64,000 bases of DNA from the NCBI RefSeq assembly GCF_047496725.1, contig NC_132970.1, positions 19,742,001 through 19,806,000 on the forward strand, in the 5' to 3' direction. Numbering within the stretch: the stretch's first letter is position 1; every line of letters starts with the position of its first letter. Shown here one piece after another: positions 13,079 to 25,429 of the stretch. Made by a program: the position numbers and the translations under genes. Source of the DNA: Anoplolepis gracilipes. Taxonomy: Eukaryota; Arthropoda; Insecta; Hymenoptera; Formicidae. The notes under the pieces were generated by a model. That model had not been told where the DNA came from. It searched no databases and worked only from the letters and a program-made list of their open reading frames with translations.

Positions 13079-13574
13079 ATGTCGGGCGGTGGTGGACCGA
13101 CCGGCGGCAGCGGTGGAGGTGGTGGCGGTGGCGGTGGTGCTGCCGGTACCGGGGGCGCCAATTCCGATATGGAGCAGCATCTTCATCACGCGGGCCTCGG
13201 CTCGGTGACGCCCGGGCCGCCCGGCGGCAACGGAAGTGACAGTACGACCTCCAGTACGCCGGTCTCCCAAAGCGGCAAGTCCGCCTTCATCGAACTCCAG
13301 CACAATAACCTGTACAATCCGGCGAGTCTACGGAGCGGTTACCCGGGTGGGCACAACGTACCTGGCGCGCATCAGTTTTCGCATCAGGTCGGCTCGCTGG
13401 CGGCCCATCAAGGCTCCGGGCCTGGCAGCGGCAATCAGCAACACGCGGACGCGGGCTTCCCCAGTCCTAGATCCGCGCTCGCCGGATATCCGTTCGCACC
13501 CATGCACCAGCACAACGCTTACGGATATCACCTGGGATCGTACGCCCCCCAGTGTCCCTCGCCGCCCAAGGACG
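13079..13574 (+). CDS. Dll: Distal-less homeobox protein, coding exon 1 (N-terminal part)
   Basis: Dll is the nuclear homeodomain transcription factor that specifies distal limb, antenna and other appendage fates in insects. This exon encodes residues 1-165 plus the first base of codon 166. Insect Dll signatures visible: KSAFIELQ (67-74), FPSPRSAL (127-134), GYPFAPMHQ (136-144), YHLGSYAP (150-157) and SPPKD (161-165). A glycine run (12-20) and a Gly/Ser/Thr-rich segment precede the first motif and make the N-terminus longer than in Drosophila. The start is the first in-frame ATG, with A at -3. The same frame is open upstream to 12,866 without an ATG, so an upstream spliced start remains possible. 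The exon ends at a GTGAGT donor (13,575-13,580), phase 1. Reading through the donor would add about 22 residues, then a stop at 13,640. Confidence 0.93.
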
Positions 13575-16081
13575 GTGAGTACCCCAACTGTATGTATTCG
13601 CAGCCTTTTTTATATATTTCTATTCTTAGCATAGAAATCTAGTTTGTTAGATCGCAGATGATTCTCTGTTCCGTGCATCCAACACTGCCCAATCGGATCA
13701 CCGTGCATCGTGTCAATGATCAAATCGGGAAAACAAAATTTCATAACGTAGCGAAATTCATTTTCTGCTACTAGGAATTTTGCAGTGATATCTTCGCGAC
13801 GTGCAAAGTGTCGTCATGGAACAGAGATACCATCGAAGGGCTCAAGGCGAAAGTGCGCTTCTATATAATCGACGACACGCATAGCAAAATTGATGATACT
13901 ATGTAATAATTTCTCTAACTAATTATAAACGAAGAAACGCGTCACACTCGTGATGAACAAATTTTCTTTCAACTCGATGATCAATTGTCTGGCGTAATAA
14001 ATCAAAACTTTTATGTCGTTTTTCGAGAAAAGATTAAAGATTCAAATGCGCTCTGATGATCAAATGTCAACTCGAATATTCACCTTGGGCCTTATACTTT
14101 AGATATAGATAGACGAAGAGAGATTTTTCAAAGTCGTCCATCATTGGTTAAGTTCTAATAAATGGACAAGTTCAAGTCGCGAATATCGTGCCAGCGTTGT
14201 AACATTTGTCAAGAATGATACGGTCACCTTGACACGAAACAGAAATAAGACGGCGACAGGCGTTTCCGGTGGGTCACCTGTATCTCGCGATTTTATTATT
14301 ATATTACGACTTTATTGTATGGCCGCGGGACTTTTATTGCCGCTCACTCCTCTCCCTCCGCTTGGTGAACGTCTTAATTCGCGTTAGCGAATTTCCGTGC
14401 GACAATCAAATGCGAAACGCTTACTTATGTCTTCGCGGCGTGAGCACAATCAGATGCTGTTTCACTGTGTGTTTTGTAAAAAAAAAAGAAACTGACTGCA
14501 TTTACCACGATTTGTTCGCTTGGTTCCCGTGGTTCGCGATTCCGTCAGCCCGGTTTTACATTGTCGATTCACTCGCTCGTTACCCTTTTGTATGCGACAC
14601 TAGAAAGTTTACTTTATACATACAGACACCTTATATCACATTATCTTCACAATCTTTATCTCCGCCTATATGAAAGAAGTTATAAAACTCTAAAAAAAAA
14701 CTCTAAGAAATCGGACGTGAAAGTTTTTGTATATAAACAATGTGGACATCTCTCGACATTAAAAAAATACATTCAACTTTGTTTTTTTTATATATTTAAA
14801 TGTATTCTACGTTTTTCATGAATGAGATAGTTAATTTAGTGATACAATTTTTACTCGCAAGACGTAATTTAGAGATTCTCGGGATAAAAATAAAGGTAGA
14901 GAAAATAGGGAAGAAAAAAAAACTTGGAGGTAGCAGGTAGTAGTAGTCGGTCGACGCCCTAGCTATGTCACAGCACAATGAAACGGAATAAGATATATGA
15001 CTAAATCTTTGCGGCCCAAAAAGTCCCGCAAAGCGGCTAACGAACTAGACAAAAAGATTTCGGCCCGAACGGGAGCAGTCACGGCTTCTGCTCCAAGAGC
15101 TCTCGTTCATACAAGTTTCCTTCCGATCATCTCGTTTATTCTCTCGTGTTTTTGTACTTCTTAGAATCGCATTAGCACGATGTAATCGCGATTTTTCTCG
15201 CACGCGCGAAATCACGTGTCAGTTAATTGCGATTACTATCGGATTCGTCCCTGCTTTGTCGCGGATCGCTCGAGACGTTACACGATGACATTACGATATA
15301 ATCGGTGAGTGTCTTCGTAAATACATTGTTATTAGAATTTGAAAAATTGGCTATTTCAAGATAATCATTCAAGACTTTTCGCGCGCGATAAGAAAATAGC
15401 AACAGAGAAGTTACAAATAACCCAATCAATTTAACTCGCGTACGTCGATCATATTATAAATTGTCTTATCATATTTTATTTTATTTGTATCCACATGCAT
15501 GTATGTCTTTGACGCAGTTCTCTCATAACACGAGCCCCTATTGTACACATCCGCATCGCGAAATCGCGTGATCGAGATAACTTATTTCGTCCGAGAGAGA
15601 AGGTCCGCGTGCCGTGTAAGCTCCATGCAGCGACATTTGCGCCGGTTTCTCGGTCGATTGCATTTTCAAATATAGTCCGGGGTTACCCGAGTCTGGAAAT
15701 ATTCCGCCGTAGAGCCGTGGCAACATTCGGCGAATAATTTATCGCGACGTATATACATATGCGCGCGCGATGTCTAGAGAAACGTACGTAGAGGAACTCC
15801 GTCGGCGCGCGCTCATATGTATGTTAGGCAAACCCTAGGCTTTGCAGGGAAGACCGAATAGCGGCGACAGTTTGCTACCCTCCTCGGTTCGCGCCCTATG
15901 AATTCGTAACGTCCACCATCGCGGCATGTGGCAATCTCCCGGGAAGTCCGTGCACTTCTGCGTAATTCACTGCGGCTACAACAGCCTTCTCCTAGCGCGG
16001 GCAATTTTCGTGGCGCCTCTCTCGAAAATTGCCGCGCGAGCTTCCCCTTACGCGACGAGAGAGAATCGCGAAAGGGTTAGG

Positions 16082-16106
16082 TTTTTTTTTTTTTTTTTTT
16101 TTTTTT
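16082..16106. repeat. Poly(T) run, 25 bp
   Basis: An uninterrupted T run inside a CpG-rich part of intron 1 (15,750-16,400). Its opposite strand is poly(A). No retroposon body or target duplication could be identified next to it. Confidence 0.9.
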
Positions 16107-17019
16107 GCCGCGGAAAAACTTCTTCACCGGCATGGGCGGAAGGAATCCGCTCTGCGAGCCAGCGCGGCACACGATCGCGGACGCGCAATTCCTACCCGCA
16201 GCGAGCGATCGCGCTCGTCAGGGGGTTGAATTCTCACGCATGAGGGAAACTTGCGTTTCGCCTTTAAATTATCGGTCATTTTCCTCCGCAACTTACGTCG
16301 CGTGGCTCGCTTTTCATAAATCGTACGTACGGTAACGAAACGCATTATTCTCTCTCCCGGTCCGCTCCGCGAGCTGCATATCGTAGAAATTTTATAGAAG
16401 GATTCGGCATAACTTTAGTATTTCCGCGGAAAACATTTCTCGAGCGAGAGTTACGGTACCGTTGCAATGTTCCAAGACTCGTTAAAACTTGTCACATTTT
16501 TCTGAGGCATTATAGAAGCAACGATAGCGAACAAGTGCGTCACAATCATTGCCGAACATCATAAATATTGTGGTCATTAACAAGGTCAATCGTACCGATT
16601 TAAACTATTGAATGATAAATACAAAATCACAATTGCGATTCGTCTAATTGCTATGAGCACGCCATACTATTTGTGCATTCTACTCACGTTCAGACAATAA
16701 AAGTGATTCTGTCACTTGTTATTTGACTACGACGCGCAAAGTTGCGATTATTTTTAAGCGATTTTGATTATCCAAATGAAATAAAAGTGACGCGGTAATT
16801 GCGTAAAGTTTACGTGCGTATTGTATAACATTAAACGCGCATCCACATGCAACTTGTTTTTAAAATTGCGATTGTCACATAATTATAAAAAATTTAATCG
16901 AAAAATAGTAAAATAGTACGAATATTTAAATATTAATTATTATATTAAATATTAATTAGCGCTATTTGAAATAGGGATGGCAAGGAGGGGGGCAAGAATT
17001 TTTAGCATATGTATTAACG

Positions 17020-18195
17020 AATACTAATTAATCCGCGCAGAGTCATTAATCAATAGCCAATATTCGTTGTCATTCTATCTTGATATTCTATTTCCAATAG
17101 AAAAAAATCGTTGCTTGTGGAATATTTATTTCAATCCTTTTAATGGTAGCATTTCGAATTTCCTGAACTAAATAATCCGCGTATAGCGTCTTCGATCGAT
17201 GGCCAATAACCAATAATAATAGTCGCTCGATCCTCACGAGAGATTCAATAGGAAAATCGAGATACATGGCTCGCGAACACATCTCATGTTATTAGTAGCC
17301 CGGATTTTCCGAGAACTTCTAATCTCTCTTGCACGCAGCTTCTAATTCCTAGAAAGACACGCTCGACGGAGCACCACTCGGTTTCCGCGAACTCGGTATG
17401 TACGCAGATAAGAGTTAAATATACGACACTTTTGATACTTTATGCAACTTCTAGTGGTTAAAATATCTCGTCTAAGATGCCAGCTAATCGTTTATCCACA
17501 TGTTCAAATTGTCATCGAATTTCTTATCGTAACGCGTACACGTGCGCATTATGTTTCAATCTAGTAACTCATAAATTTATTTCGTATATTTTAGTTACAC
17601 AAACTCGCGATTATAACATTGGTGTAGTTGTGAATTTCCTTGAAAGGAAATTGTCAGTTTCTTAAAGACATCGTGATATTTTTTGATTTTATAAAATTTT
17701 AATGAAATTGTCCGATACGAGGATGAACAACAAGCCGCGAGAGTGTAAAGAAAAATATATTACATTTGTGGCATGTTTTGCAAATTGACGAATCTTATGG
17801 TTGCGCGAAGAAACCTAATCGGCTTGTCACCGCATCTGCATCACGCATCCGTTATTTTTCTTCTCTCGAATAAACGAACGTAGGTGAAGCTGGAATCCAA
17901 TTAGCGGGTGCTTCTCTCATATCAGACGAGGCGCCCGTCGGTATCTCGCATCAGTCACCTGACCTGACGTCTGACTGCCGCCCGACTTAATCCGGAACGG
18001 TCGAAAGACAATGCTTACCCAAGCCCGAGTGATGGATTAGATATTAAATGATTGTTTTCATAAGGATTAGGTAGAGGTACACCGACCTGGGGAGCACGTC
18101 GGTTTGGCTTCTTTGAAATCCTGCCGAACTCTGTGGTCGGATCTTACGGATCGCACGGATTTGTATGGAAGTCGTGTTTTCTTCAGAGATACACT
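17020..18195 (+). repeat. Duplicated non-coding module, copy 1 (intron 1)
   Basis: This stretch is colinear with 25,430-26,575 in intron 2, same orientation. Matching blocks: 17,155-17,262 with 25,580-25,672; 17,485-17,528 with 25,805-25,848 (42 of 44 bases identical); 17,700-17,755 with 26,038-26,105; 17,940-18,145 with 26,333-26,520; and 18,170-18,195 with 26,540-26,575. It contains two internal units about 144 bp apart (17,023-17,112 and 17,155-17,262), each ending in a CAATAG-A-rich-ATCG string. No coding frame is shared between the copies. It may be a duplicated regulatory element or an old repeat-family member. The homology was aligned by eye; the function is unknown. Confidence 0.8.
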
Positions 18196-20863
18196 CTCAG
18201 ATATGTGTTCTCTCTCAGATATCTGTACTATTAAAATAACAATTAATATTTAAATATTAAAAAATGTGAATAAAAAAAGAATCTCTATTAAATATATCAT
18301 AGAAAGGCTCGAATAATGCAAATTTTAGCGCTCGTATTATTGCCGAGTAAACAATATACGAAACATCATGACTTAAAAAACATATTAATTATTCTTATTT
18401 ATAGTAAAAAATATTTTTCAGAGAAATAAACACATGAATAATAAAACAGCTTATAAACAAAATAACACAATCAAATGGCTTATAAATTATATTAAGAATT
18501 GTGAGTTAATCCGATTGTATTTGAACAATTATGAATTTCTCAATAGCATTTTCTCTGTGATTTCATGGAAAAAGGACATTTCCTAGTTACACTGACAATA
18601 AAATGCAGAAATAAACTCGGCGTGCTTTTTCATAATTTGTTACGCGCAATGTGGTAGCGATGTAGAAATATAAGATGTCGGTTCAGCGACAATGTTGGAC
18701 AGGTTGTGTTAAGTCCAGCCTAGGGCAGAGACGGACACCTTGTAATTTCAAGTTCTTTGGATTGAGAGCCGCGCGCCTACCGTGTGATTATCAACGTCGC
18801 ATTAATCGCTCGGTGGGCTTATTATCATACGTTCGGTTGAGTTTGATTATGTGACTCTAAAAGAACCTTCAGCGGTGCTAGGCAAAGTAACACTTTGCCG
18901 TAGTTTCTGCCGCTGCCGCGCACTTTGCATACGCCTCGGTGTTAACAACCATAGTCTATCCTCTCTATCGTATACCCTCCTCGCAATGCAAACTCTCGGA
19001 GAACGACGCGAGGGAGAAAAAATGCATCCATAAAACAGTACCTTGGTCTTTTCACGCGTCCGCGTGTAGGGATACTCTCCGCCCCGGTCGACGTCGCGTC
19101 GCCTTAACCGGCTATAATTAACAACGGGAGCTCGTAATCCCCGCTAACGCCGCTATAAAATTTATTACGCACTACGTTATGTGGTGTTAATATATCACGC
19201 GACAATATTAGCGTTGCATCATGATAAAAAAATATTGAGAGTATTGATCGATTGTAAAAAAATGTCTATATAATTTTTCTTTATAGAAAAATTTCTTAAG
19301 TACATTTATACTTCTGTTCTTTTTTTTCTAACAGTTTTTTTAAATTGATTTTAGCTACATTTCAATTAGCAATCCACGAGATATCAAATCTTATGTATAA
19401 ATAAAAAAAAAAAATAGCGAATACCTTATTTATGAGAATAATTTAAAATGCATCTTTGACATGAATAATTGTCAAAAAACTATACGTTATTCATGAAAAA
19501 GAAAAAAAAAAAGATTAAAATATTTGCAATTTAATTTACTTTTTGTCCTATCCCCGTGTCATCAAAAAATTGAAGGTACTTATACTGATATTAAAGATCG
19601 TACACGTCCGGTATCGCCTCGAAATTGCAACGAAGAAGATAAACACGAGCGTAAACACGCGATTGCATCGCCGTGGCGTAATGTAACCTCGCGGAAAGTT
19701 TATGGGGGATCATTATTGTCTCTTTTACGCACGATCAAAGTCTCCCTGTTGGCTCTCCATCGATCCGCATCTCGTTGATCCCCTCTCACTCATCGTCCAA
19801 GTGACATGCTCATATATAAATCACCGTGGAATCACGCGTGCGTGAATACACTCGGCGGCTCGCTTCGAGTAAATTACTCTAATTAATAGTTGTGTTAATT
19901 GTCACGTGTGTAGAAAGGGATTGTCGCTTCAAATCGTCGCGTCGCTTTGTTTTGAAGTCTCGACATCAATATCTTCGTTGAATCGCGCATCGGCGTGATG
20001 GCCCTTTCACCCTTCCGCCCTTCCGTCCTTCCTCTCCACTCGTGTTGAAAATCGGTCGACAAAACGCAGCTATCGTCGTAGGATGAAAAATGTCCATTGG
20101 CTGTTCTCTCTCCTGGGAAGAACGTTCGCGCGCGATGAAAACACGCAACATCATAATCGCGATATAAAAATAATGAAACAGATTCCGCGCGAGATAGGCG
20201 GCGCGGACGCTGGCACGATGCGCACCTCTATCAGGCTCTACGCTACTTCATTGCATCGCTTTAAGATTGATATATGGCTCCGTAATTAATTATCACGCCG
20301 TTAACGCACCGCAGGGCTTTTTCTCTCGATGTTGTAGCGAGACCAGGCATTTTCTACACTGTGCTAATTATCTCAATTCGTTGTACGCGAATTGAATAAT
20401 GCATTTATTTTATCAGATAATTACGCGCGCGGGTTGTCGAATAAAATATTCTGGTAGTGTTTATGCTATTGTTTCCCTTTCTTTGCTTTTCGAAAAAACA
20501 GCGCGTCATTTCCGTTCATTTCGAGACTCTTTGAGCGCATCGGTAAACGTCTTTTACTTTTTACATGCATTCCCGTATAAAAGTCTTTCAATCAGAAAAA
20601 TGTCGAATAATTAAACGTATAATGCGATGTTTTATCGTGTAAAAAAAAACATCTCACATGAGATAATTTTTTTCTTGTAGAGATTCATTAAATAATCCAA
20701 ATTCTTAACTGTGTGTAAAAATATCGATCATTTTTTTAAATTTTATTATTTTACGTTTTTCTCTACTTTCTCGCATTCTTGGTATCTTGTACGGTATTTT
20801 ACGTCAAAATTCGTTAATGCTGAAATAATCAATATATACAATAATATAGGGAAAATGAACATG

Positions 20864-20968
20864 AAAGAGCCATGTTTTGAAAGAGACACTTTTATTTTTT
20901 TGGAAGTTTCTGAACGCATTTCAAAGAAATGTCAAATTTTTGTGGATGACAGCCATCTAGTGTTGCTA

Positions 20969-21003
<35 letters not shown>

Positions 21004-21073
21004 AAAACATCTTTGAAATGCGTTCAGAAACTTGCAAAAAAATAAAAGTATCTCTTTCAAAACATGGCTCTTC
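20864..21073. mobile_element. Foldback element with 63-bp near-perfect arms
   Basis: Arms 20,864-20,926 and 21,011-21,073 are inverted repeats with only a few mismatches (for example GACAC versus GATAC, and GGAAG versus GCAAG). The 84-bp spacer includes a 30-base A run (20,972-21,001). Weaker inverted similarity may extend to about 20,831 and 21,115. The structure fits a young MITE or foldback element, but I could not define a target duplication or family. Its inner end lies 150 bp before the exon 2 acceptor, so in the pre-mRNA it would form a long hairpin next to the splice site. Confidence 0.85.
20972..21001. repeat. Poly(A) run, 30 bp
   Basis: An uninterrupted A run in the spacer of the foldback element. 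Confidence 0.95.
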
Positions 21074-21223
21074 GTGCCCACTTCGTTCATTATTGCCGTA
21101 ATGTTGCAATATATAAGTATTATTGGAATGCGAGTTAGGTTTTAGTTTAATTTTATTTTTAGTTTGTACGCAAGCAGTGACAAGGATTCTGAAAGTTGAT
21201 GTTAGGGTGGTGCATGTTCGCAG

Positions 21224-21447
21224 ACCTCTCGCCATTAGGTGATAAAGGCGGAAGCCTCGTCGACGAGCTAGGCGGCGGCGGCGGCGGTTCCCTTAGGAAT
21301 GGCAAGGGCAAGAAGATGAGGAAACCGAGGACGATTTACAGCAGCCTGCAATTGCAGCAGCTCAACAGGCGGTTCCAGAGAACGCAGTACCTCGCGCTAC
21401 CGGAAAGAGCGGAGCTCGCGGCCAGCCTCGGACTCACGCAAACACAG
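21224..21447 (+). CDS. Dll: Distal-less homeobox protein, coding exon 2 (homeodomain residues 1-44)
   Basis: The exon completes codon 166 (Asp) and encodes residues 167-240. A linker with a six-glycine run (182-187) leads into GKGKKMRKPRTIYSS, the Dll/Dlx homeodomain entry. Homeodomain positions 1-44 correspond to residues 197-240: the N-terminal arm with R5, helix 1 (LQLQQLNRRFQ), the loop TQYLALPER and helix 2 (AELAASLGL), ending TQTQ. The match to insect Dll is essentially exact. The exon ends at a GTCAGT donor (21,448-21,453), phase 0, at the 44/45 position where Dll/Dlx genes carry a conserved intron. Helix 3, which reads the DNA, must come from a further exon. Reading through gives five residues and a stop. 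The acceptor CAG at 21,221-21,223 was chosen because it restores frame and the conserved junction. Confidence 0.97.
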
Positions 21448-21453
21448 GTCAGT

Positions 21454-23439
21454 TCTATACTATAGGCATATTAAAAGACTAGAGCGCAAGCTTCCCACGA
21501 CGCAGTAGTACAACGATAAATAACTCTTATCTCGCGCTACTTGCAATAGGATAGCATAAACTAATCATGACGTTATTAACGTGAATGCAGTATAATATTA
21601 TACTTGCGAGGGGAATATAGGTATTTTTCGGATATCAAATTTTTTTTAATTATTAACGAATATTTAGAGAATTTTTAAAAATTCTTTGGCTTCTAAAGTG
21701 CTAAAATGGCGCTATTTATTTTAGTACACAAGACAACAATAATTATTAAAGATTATTGAATAGAAATTGTTTTTATTTCATTTTAAATTTGAGAAAGTAT
21801 CTGGAAAAATATTACAATTATTCGAATATTTATCAAGTATATTGATATATGATAGTAAAAATCATTACGATGTAACGCGTCTCTCCTGATAAAGAAATTT
21901 TTTTCTTGCTTATGAATTTTGTTTAAAACTCATTGAGTTGTCTTCATTTATACACACGACAGTATTTTTTTCACCCAACGATAAAATATCCAGGACATAT
22001 ATATTTCCGCGAGCGAAACAGGTTTTTCACTCTGAGATATGCATTATCAGGAAATGCCGTCGGAAAGACCTCTCGAAATTGCGTAAACGAGGCAATTCTG
22101 TCGGCGAACAGCAACGCATCGTATCGAAGCCGGTTGTTGTCTGGCTTAATTACAGAGATCTCCCGTCACGACTGGAATTTTGAGTTTTATCGAGACGGCA
22201 ACGCGCGATAGTCTTCTTCACGATTGACGGGATGGATAGATCCGGTTATACACTCGGTCCACGGTAACAGGAGCCACCGATAAACGGCATCTGTCAGCAT
22301 TATCGGCACAAATGACTTTACTAAATCATCCGATTCGCCACGCCCTGGACATTGGGGATAGGGTTGCCGCCAGTGTCCAGTGTATCGAGGCAGGGAAAGA
22401 GAGCGAAAGAGACAAGTTTGCGAACTAACGAGGTGGCCATAAATTTTCACTCGGCGATCGCGCGACTTTTGCGCGGGCTTTCCACGCAGGCGGCAAGGCT
22501 TTATGCGCTTGTCGTCCGGTTTCCAATTAACGATTTATTAGAAAGATCGAGCTACATAATCGGAGAGAAGTTAATTAGGTCGGATCCTATCCGTGTGTTA
22601 GAGATTTCTCGAGACATGACGATTTATCGAATTCAAAATCCGAAGCTAATTAAAACGTTTTTCTGACAATTTGAATTTATTCGGATCGACTTGCGTATCG
22701 CATTGGTAGTTTATTAATTAGCGAATATCCTCGTGAATTAAATTATAAGTGTCCTTTTTCGCTGTTCCTATCAAATTGCAGTCTAACGAAATTACAAGTT
22801 TCTTCATGTAAAATTATGTGTTTCATTGATTGATGCGAGACGAGATGGAGCAATTTTCGCGGTTGCTCTTTGTGCGTTCCTCAACCCTCGAAGAAGTGTG
22901 TACAATCGTTGTAACGCGTATGGTACAGGGCGTAACTGCGTATCACGCGCGTAATCACGGGATAACTGGCTGTCGTAGTTGGTTGATGTCGTTGCAGGGG
23001 GTCCCGGACCGGATAATTTCATTAGACGGAGCACTGCGGGAGTTGTTCTCCCCCCTTCCCCGCCCCCCCTCCTTCCGTAAGCGAATGAATCGAGCGCGAC
23101 GCAACCTGATGAGCAGTCGGCGTCAGGTTGTTTACTAAACATCATTCTCTTGAAATCAGCAATAGCCGCCCGGAAGCGAAAGATTAAATTATGAAAGACT
23201 CCGTAAGATTATCTGTTTTGAAAATTCAACTATTATTCAACTTTCGCGTTACAATAAATAAGGAAGTAAATTAATAAAGATGAAAATTCGGTATATGCGT
23301 CCTATCATGTTGTAAGGGTTAACTTTTCTCTTCATGCGATCATAAAAATCTGCATGGATAGAGCTTAATTGGATTTCACGCGTTCAGATATTGCCGTGAA
23401 CTTTCTTTCTCACAGAATCTAGAGAATGACTTACATGTT
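21454..23439 (+). other. Proximal intron 2, no gene seen
   Basis: AT-rich to about 21,930, then mixed composition. Short frames at 21,933-22,211, 22,352-22,666 and 22,830-23,138 show no recognisable domain. A C/T-rich block lies at about 23,048-23,075. Nothing further can be supported. Confidence 0.5.
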
Positions 23440-24390
23440 TAGTGCAGAAACACCTGACCCGACATCTCTCCGCGTGGAGTTGGGGAAGAATGTTGGCCGC
23501 GCGCGATCGGCGCAGCTCCTCGGCAGGCACCGTGCATAATCCGTAATCGCCCAATCAAGGCGTTCGACCAAGCGCCTCTGCCTCTGCCTCTGCACTCTTG
23601 GCCCTGCTACCGTCGCGCGCTAGCTTTCTTGTCATCGCCACCAACATGGCGCCTTAGCCTTCAGTCTCTCTTCCATCTTCTCCTCTTTCCTCGTCTCCTT
23701 CCCTCTCCTCTTTGCGCCACGACAGCCACGTCGTCCCCCCGGCCACGATCTCCCCCCTCGCATTTCCCCACCGGCTTCTCCCCATTCTCCTCCTCCTCCT
23801 CCTCTTCCTCTTTTCCTTCGGTCTCAAATGGCGAAGAGAGAAAGAGACAGAGAAGCAAAGAAGAAGGGGTGAAGGGAAGGGGGAGGCAGGAGCGAGATCG
23901 AGGTGAGGCCACGCATCTCTTTTTCTCCGGGGCTTCAATTTGAGGACGTGGTAGCGTTCGTGCCGCCGGTGTACACGAGATACGCGAAGGGGGTGCGAAG
24001 GGGGTCCAAAGGAGGCCAGAGGAAAGAAGGGGACGAGAGGCGAGGAGCAGGGAGTAGTATACTTGCTCACGCGAAGTACACGGGCACACGCTCTCGCTCG
24101 CGTGGATGTATACGTTAGGGACGTGGACACCAGCACGCCTGTCTGCGTTCCTGCCACGTACCTTGGGCGTGGTGCTTCCTTTTTCTTCCTCCTTGCCACG
24201 ACTAACGTGCCCGATCTCTTCTCATTGGCCCCGGGAATGCGAACACGTCGAAGCGAGATTCGAAAGTCGCGAGAGGGAAGCTCGCGAGTACACGACGTGA
24301 ATTGGAAATTCGTCTCTGTCATCCCGTCTATCGTCGCGGATGCGACGGGGTTAAGCATCCTCGTAGCTTTTGCAACTTTGGGGGGATGAA
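23440..24390. other. GC-rich island with pyrimidine/purine asymmetry
   Basis: The + strand is pyrimidine-rich (CTCC and CTT runs) at about 23,575-23,825, then purine-rich to about 24,060. It gives a 234-codon frame on the - strand (23,654-24,358), but that frame is low-complexity (Arg/Glu/Pro/Ser) and overlaps equally open frames, so I do not call it a gene. The switch between strands could form triplex-type DNA or act as a nucleosome-free regulatory island. That is speculation. Confidence 0.4.
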
Positions 24391-25429
24391 AACTTACGAG
24401 CGAGGCATGACGTAATGAAATAGACTAAAAGATTATCTCTCTTTCATGCGTATAAAATACTATATAAATATGTACCATCAATGCTATTACATTTGTCATA
24501 CATACAAAATTTAGAACAAGAGTGAATTAAATTCCATAGAGATTTAGTATAAACACCGTAATTTTCTTTATTTTTTTATTTTAAAGTTTATATTCAAGTT
24601 TTAGATTCAACTGCTATTACTCTTGAAGCCTTCGTATAAAGATTTGTATATAGAATTTTATCTAAATGAAAGATATGAATACAGATTTGTAATGACAGAT
24701 ATCTTTTTGTGATCGAAATTTTATTAATTAAACATAAATTATCGAAAAGCTGGCGCGAATTGCATTCAAGGTCTTCGAGAATTTAACCTGTGTTACGAAA
24801 GCATACGATACAGTTTTCGCGGAAAAACATCACACACATCATCGAAAACACCGCTTATGCACTAGATGAACGCGCAGGTAACTATTATTTATGCATGGAT
24901 GCGCTCGTGAATACGACTACCGTCCGCTATCGTTCATCGTTGTCTCGGTCTTATGTTGAAATATTTGCGCAAGAATCCACACATAAGAGAAAACCTATTA
25001 GTGTAAACCGACAAAGACAAAACAAAAAATTCCTAACGTATACTTAAATTACAAAATAGGTTTTTAGAGTGAAAGACTGATATATCCAGTTCACATATTG
25101 AATTTATCATAGGTCAATTTACATAGGTCTCTTTGCATTTTTGTGATACTTTATATGTACATATCAATATGTATATTTGTAAAATAATATTTTTTTTAGA
25201 AGCTACAGTTAGAGAAGATATTTTAGAGATACACGAGTAAACATCACGGGATTGATATATATTATATGTATATGTATATTAATATATATCAATTAAAATG
25301 TTATTTTATATCTAGTTAAAAGGATAAATAATGTGTCAATATTTACTTCCTACATAAATGTCGTTTATTGCTTTAATCGAGGTTTACAAAATTTGTTGCT
25401 CTGCATGTGTCTCGCAATTTAATAATAGT
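24391..25429. other. AT-rich intron DNA
   Basis: Ordinary AT-rich intron sequence with a short ATATAT-rich palindromic stretch near 25,253-25,290. No feature is supported. Confidence 0.55.

Larger units (their letters stand above)
13575..21223 (+). other. Dll: Dll intron 1 (phase 1, 7,649 bp)
   Basis: The intron is bounded by a GTGAGT donor and a TTCGCAG acceptor. Joining the flanks rebuilds codon 166 as GAC (Asp), giving PPKDDLSP, which matches the PPKDD junction of Drosophila Dll. Contents: AT-rich DNA with moderately CpG-rich patches (about 14,270-14,600, 15,540-16,400, 18,700-19,150, 19,560-20,280), a T run, the first copy of the duplicated non-coding module, and a foldback element next to exon 2. 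No internal exon was recognised. The acceptor's pyrimidine tract is weak (purines interrupt it). Confidence 0.88.

Noticed and set aside
14926..14955. A GAGGTAGCAGGTAGTAGTAG string resembling let-7
   Set aside because: The match to the let-7 seed region is broken and no complementary arm for a precursor hairpin was found nearby.
23654..24358. A 234-codon frame on the - strand, the longest frame in the window
   Set aside because: It is low-complexity (Arg, Glu, Pro, Ser), overlaps other open frames on both strands of the same GC-rich island, and shows no domain.
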